From NCBI RefSeq assembly GCF_900170025.1, contig NZ_FWEX01000006.1:638501-702500 (forward strand): a stretch of 64,000 bases of DNA. Direction: 5' to 3'. This document shows positions 61,101 to 64,000 of the stretch, piece by piece. This DNA is from Nitrospira sp. ND1 (GTDB lineage: Bacteria > Nitrospirota > Nitrospiria > Nitrospirales > Nitrospiraceae). The stretch's first letter is position 1. Every line of letters begins with the position of its first letter. The position numbers were made by a program, and so were the translations under genes. Below the pieces are notes generated by a model. The model was not told the origin of the DNA and made no database searches. It worked only from the letters and a program-made list of their open reading frames with translations.

Positions 61101-63089
61101 ATGGCAACGAAAAAGACCAAGAAAACCGCCCCGAAGAAAAGCCCCGCGAAGAAGAACGTGCCTGCAAAACCCAGCCGGCCCGCGGCCTCACGCGCCGTCC
61201 AGGTTACGCAGCCGGCGAGCCCTGAGTTCCGCGTGACCCCGGCGCCGGGGAAGAAGCTGTTGATGACCGAGGTCGCGTTGCGCGACGGGCATCAATGCCT
61301 GCTCGCGACCAGGATGCGCACCGAGGACATGTTGCCCATCGCCCAAAAGCTGGACGCCGTGGGATTCTGGTCGTTGGAGGTCTGGGGCGGCGCGACCTTC
61401 GATACCTGCCTCCGGTTCCTCAAAGAAGATCCGTGGGAACGTCTGCGCGCCCTCCGCGCGGCGATGCCGAAGACGAAACTGCAAATGTTGTTGCGCGGCC
61501 AGAACCTGGTCGGGTATCGCCACTACGCCGACGACGTGCTGGAGAAGTTTATCGAGCGCTCGGCATTTAACGGCATCGATGTCTTCCGCATCTTCGACGC
61601 CCTCAACGACGTCCGCAATCTGGAGCGGGCCATCCGTGAAGTCAAAGCCTGCGAAAAGCATGTGGAAGCGGCCATCTCCTACACCACCAGCCCGGTCCAC
61701 CGGCTGGATGGGTTCGTCACGATGGGCAAACGGTTGGAAGACCTGGGCGCGGATACCATCTGCATCAAAGACATGGCCGGGCTACTGGCGCCTGCCGATG
61801 CCTACCGTCTGGTCAAGAGCCTCAAAGCGGCGGTTCGCGTGCCCATCCACCTACACTCCCACTACACGTCGGGCATGGGAACCATGTCGGCCCTGATGGC
61901 GGTCATGGCCGGACTCGATCTCCTGGACACCTCGATTTCTCCGCTTGCCGGAGGCGCCTCGCATCCCCCCACCGAGTCCATGGTGGCTGCGTTACGGGGC
62001 ACGCCCTATGACAGCGGATTGGACCTGGAAGATCTGCAGCCCATTGCAGAGCATTTCCGAAACGTGCGCCGGAAGTACCGGCAGTTTGAAAGCGACTTCA
62101 CCGGTGTGGACGCTGAAATTCTGACGTCCCAGATTCCCGGCGGCATGCTCTCCAATCTCGCTGCGCAATTGGCCGAACAAAACGCCTTGGACCGAATGAA
62201 AGAAGTGATGGACGAAATCCCCCGTGTCCGCAAAGACATGGGGTATCCGCCGCTCGTCACGCCGACCAGCCAGATCGTCGGCACGCAGGCCACCCTCAAC
62301 GTGCTCACGGGTGAACAGGGCGAGCGGTACAAGGTCATCACCACGGAAACCAAGAATTATTTCCTCGGTCTCTACGGTCGGGCTCCCGGTCCCCTCGATA
62401 AAGAAATCATGGCACGGGCCATCGGGGACGAAGAGCCCGTGAAGGGCCGACCGGCCGACCGGCTTGAATCGGAATTTGAAAAACTCAAGAAGGACATGCC
62501 CGAGTCCGCCACGACGCTGGAAGACCAACTGTCGTTCGCCCTCTTCCCCGCGATTGCCAGGGATTTCTTCGAAGCACGCGAACGGGGCGACCTGCGGGCA
62601 GAGCCGCTGGAACCGACGGAAACGAAGGGTCCTGCCGTGGCCCACGATCTCCACCTCGCGCCGGCTGAATTCAACATCACCGTGCACGGCGAGAATTATC
62701 ATGTCGTGGTCTCGGGCTCAGGCCGCACCACCGACGGCCGCAAGCCTTACTACATTCGGGTCAACGACCGGCTGCAGGAAGTCTCACTGGAACCGCTGCA
62801 GGAAGTGCTGGCCGGTGTGCCAGAATCCCCCGGAGCCGGCAGCACGAGCAAGCCGAAACGTCCCCGGCCGACCAAACCCGGCGATGTCGCCCCGCCCATG
62901 CCGGGTCGTGTCGTGAAAGTTCTGGTGACGGACGGCGCCCAGGTGAAGACCGGTGATCCGCTCCTGATCATTGAGGCCATGAAAATGGAAAGCCAAGTCC
63001 CGGCGCCGATGGACGGGCGAGTCACGGCCATTCTGGTCGTCGAGGGAGACAGCGTCAAAATCGACGAAACCGTCATTCAACTGGAGTAG
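61101..63089 (+). CDS. pycB: Pyruvate carboxylase subunit B (carboxyltransferase and biotin carrier)
   Basis: A 662-residue subunit. The first 45 residues are Lys/Pro-rich. The carboxyltransferase domain (about 50-320) has VALRDGHQCLLATRMRTEDM with the metal site, then IKDMAGLLAPADAYRL and HLHSHYTSGMG. The PYC/OADA conserved domain follows (about 340-520). The C-terminal biotinyl domain has the modified Lys in IEAMKMESQV. It transfers CO2 to pyruvate to make oxaloacetate. The oxaloacetate decarboxylase alpha subunit looks alike, but no beta/gamma pump subunits are here, while a biotin carboxylase is adjacent. Confidence 0.93.
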   Translation: MATKKTKKTAPKKSPAKKNVPAKPSRPAASRAVQVTQPASPEFRVTPAPGKKLLMTEVALRDGHQCLLATRMRTEDMLPIAQKLDAVGFWSLEVWGGATFDTCLRFLKEDPWERLRALRAAMPKTKLQMLLRGQNLVGYRHYADDVLEKFIERSAFNGIDVFRIFDALNDVRNLERAIREVKACEKHVEAAISYTTSPVHRLDGFVTMGKRLEDLGADTICIKDMAGLLAPADAYRLVKSLKAAVRVPIHLHSHYTSGMGTMSALMAVMAGLDLLDTSISPLAGGASHPPTESMVAALRGTPYDSGLDLEDLQPIAEHFRNVRRKYRQFESDFTGVDAEILTSQIPGGMLSNLAAQLAEQNALDRMKEVMDEIPRVRKDMGYPPLVTPTSQIVGTQATLNVLTGEQGERYKVITTETKNYFLGLYGRAPGPLDKEIMARAIGDEEPVKGRPADRLESEFEKLKKDMPESATTLEDQLSFALFPAIARDFFEARERGDLRAEPLEPTETKGPAVAHDLHLAPAEFNITVHGENYHVVVSGSGRTTDGRKPYYIRVNDRLQEVSLEPLQEVLAGVPESPGAGSTSKPKRPRPTKPGDVAPPMPGRVVKVLVTDGAQVKTGDPLLIIEAMKMESQVPAPMDGRVTAILVVEGDSVKIDETVIQLE

Positions 63090-63091
63090 CC

Positions 63092-64000
63092 GTGAGGCTC
63101 CCGGCGTGGCAGGTGCGGTGTACCGCCGTCGCGTCGTCACACGTCCTAACCTTGTGTCTCGCGGCGGTCCTCATGAGTGGTTGTGCGGCGCCTCCAGAGA
63201 TTCCCCGCTGGTTCGACGGCTTCCAACGATTTCCCATCCGCACCGCCTCGGTCAACGGTCACCGCATCGCCTATCTCGACGAAGGCCAGGGCCCGCCGCT
63301 CATCCTGCTCCACGGGTATGGCGGTTCGATGTGGCAGTGGGAATATCAGCAGCTTCCCCTCTCCCGACAGTTCCGCGTCATCACGCCCGACCTGATCGGG
63401 TCAGGCCTCTCGGACAAACCCCCTCTCGACTATCGGCCTGAAGAGTTGATCGAATCGATCCGCGGCCTCATGGATGCGCTCGGACTTCCGACCGCCACCT
63501 TAATCGGCAACTCCATGGGAGGCGGCGTGGCCATCGGCATGGCCCTGACCCATCCTGATCGGGTGTCCCGCCTGGTGTTGATCGACAGTTTGCCCGATCA
63601 TGTTCGCGAACGACTGGTCAGTCCGCTGATGCAACGCGCCCTGAACACCAGCGTCCCCGCATGGCTGGCCCGCTTCGGAGCCCTGTTCGTGGGCAACCGC
63701 ACCATGGAGGCCGTGCTGAAAGAAATCATTTACGACCATACGTTGGTGACACCGGCGGTATTGGACCGCTCCAATCGGAACCGGCAACGGGAGGATATGA
63801 TTACGCCCCTCATGTCGCTCCGGGACAGCCTGCCCCTCTGGGAGCAGCACTTTGCGCCCAAGCTCAAGGAGATCCGGCATCCCACCCTGATCCTCTGGGG
63901 CGAACAGGATCGCCTTTTCCCCCCGCAGGTCGGCCGCGACCTCCAGACCACGATTCCGCAGGCCCGGCTCATCATGATCCCCGAAGCCGGCCATATCCCG
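63092..64000 (+). CDS. Alpha/beta hydrolase, lipoprotein-type, 3' end missing
   Basis: An open frame from GTG at 63092 to the window end (303 residues seen). A signal sequence with a lipobox-like LMSGC predicts lipid anchoring in the envelope. The alpha/beta hydrolase core is clear: LILLHGYGGSMWQW (oxyanion hole), LIGNSMGGGVAIGMAL with nucleophile Ser, ILWGEQDRLFP with the acid, and GHIP at the very end with the catalytic His. The substrate is unknown. It lies 2 bases after the pycB stop. Confidence 0.85.
   Translation, partial: MRLPAWQVRCTAVASSHVLTLCLAAVLMSGCAAPPEIPRWFDGFQRFPIRTASVNGHRIAYLDEGQGPPLILLHGYGGSMWQWEYQQLPLSRQFRVITPDLIGSGLSDKPPLDYRPEELIESIRGLMDALGLPTATLIGNSMGGGVAIGMALTHPDRVSRLVLIDSLPDHVRERLVSPLMQRALNTSVPAWLARFGALFVGNRTMEAVLKEIIYDHTLVTPAVLDRSNRNRQREDMITPLMSLRDSLPLWEQHFAPKLKEIRHPTLILWGEQDRLFPPQVGRDLQTTIPQARLIMIPEAGHIP

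Noticed and set aside
61101..63089. Oxaloacetate decarboxylase alpha subunit
   Set aside because: Domain order is compatible, but no beta or gamma membrane subunits are present, and a biotin carboxylase gene lies just upstream. Pyruvate carboxylase subunit B fits better.

Overview
The window reads as a chromosome segment of a GC-rich, autotroph-like bacterium, most likely Nitrospira (phylum Nitrospirota). This is inferred from the mix of genes: a two-subunit pyruvate carboxylase, an NtrY/NtrX pair, an oxygen-dependent haem branch, a periplasmic cupredoxin, small iron-sulfur proteins and a squalene/phytoene synthase. No rRNA or species marker is present, so the genus stays an inference.

Left core (1-16220). 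Order: the 5' part of apt, a group 2 sigma-70 factor, acylphosphatase, tRNA-Pro(CGG), alanine dehydrogenase, a run of small redox proteins ([2Fe-2S] and [4Fe-4S] ferredoxins with two unknown partners), a membrane protein, a squalene/phytoene synthase beside a cupredoxin, the HtpX protease, a glutathione peroxidase, several hypotheticals, an MFS permease, a small lipoprotein and a YqeY protein. It ends with a compact signalling cluster: REC protein with a Cys-rich tail, REC-GGDEF, hybrid histidine kinase and Hpt protein.

Accessory island (about 16300-41800). It opens with an IS3-family element, a broken ankyrin-repeat gene and a HigB/HigA toxin-antitoxin pair. Then come a nuclease, a DUF72 protein, an AP2-like protein and lipoproteins. 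An AT-richer block (25.4-33.4 kb) looks like a defence island. It holds two HEPN-like genes, then a restriction-modification-like locus made of an XRE controller protein, a PD-(D/E)XK/HEAT-repeat protein and a divergent Zn-ribbon DNA methyltransferase. A ParA / unknown / HEPN-like operon follows. Next is a nearly complete filamentous-phage (inovirus) prophage: HTH protein, Rep, Zn-ribbon, ssDNA-binding protein, adsorption protein, pVI-like, Zot, two coat proteins and several tiny membrane proteins, plus a RadC-like protein. The island ends with a large serine recombinase whose last codons lie inside tRNA-Ala(CGC), the presumed attachment site. Two 82-bp repeats near the left side carry 12 bp identical to the 3' end of this tRNA and may be older attachment sites.

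Right core (41.9-64.0 kb). Order: purM-purN, a 124-bp inverted-repeat element, ntrY-ntrX, a DUF1844 protein, mazG, a hemE-hemH-hemG operon, an acyl desaturase, an EamA permease, small conserved proteins, a FmdB-type zinc ribbon, a PstS-like binding protein, an IPT/TIG protein, pyruvate carboxylase subunits A and B, and an alpha/beta hydrolase cut by the window end.

The best candidate for something undescribed is the 25.4-33.4 kb block, above all the HEAT-repeat nuclease with its controller and methyltransferase and the ParA-HEPN operon that follows it.
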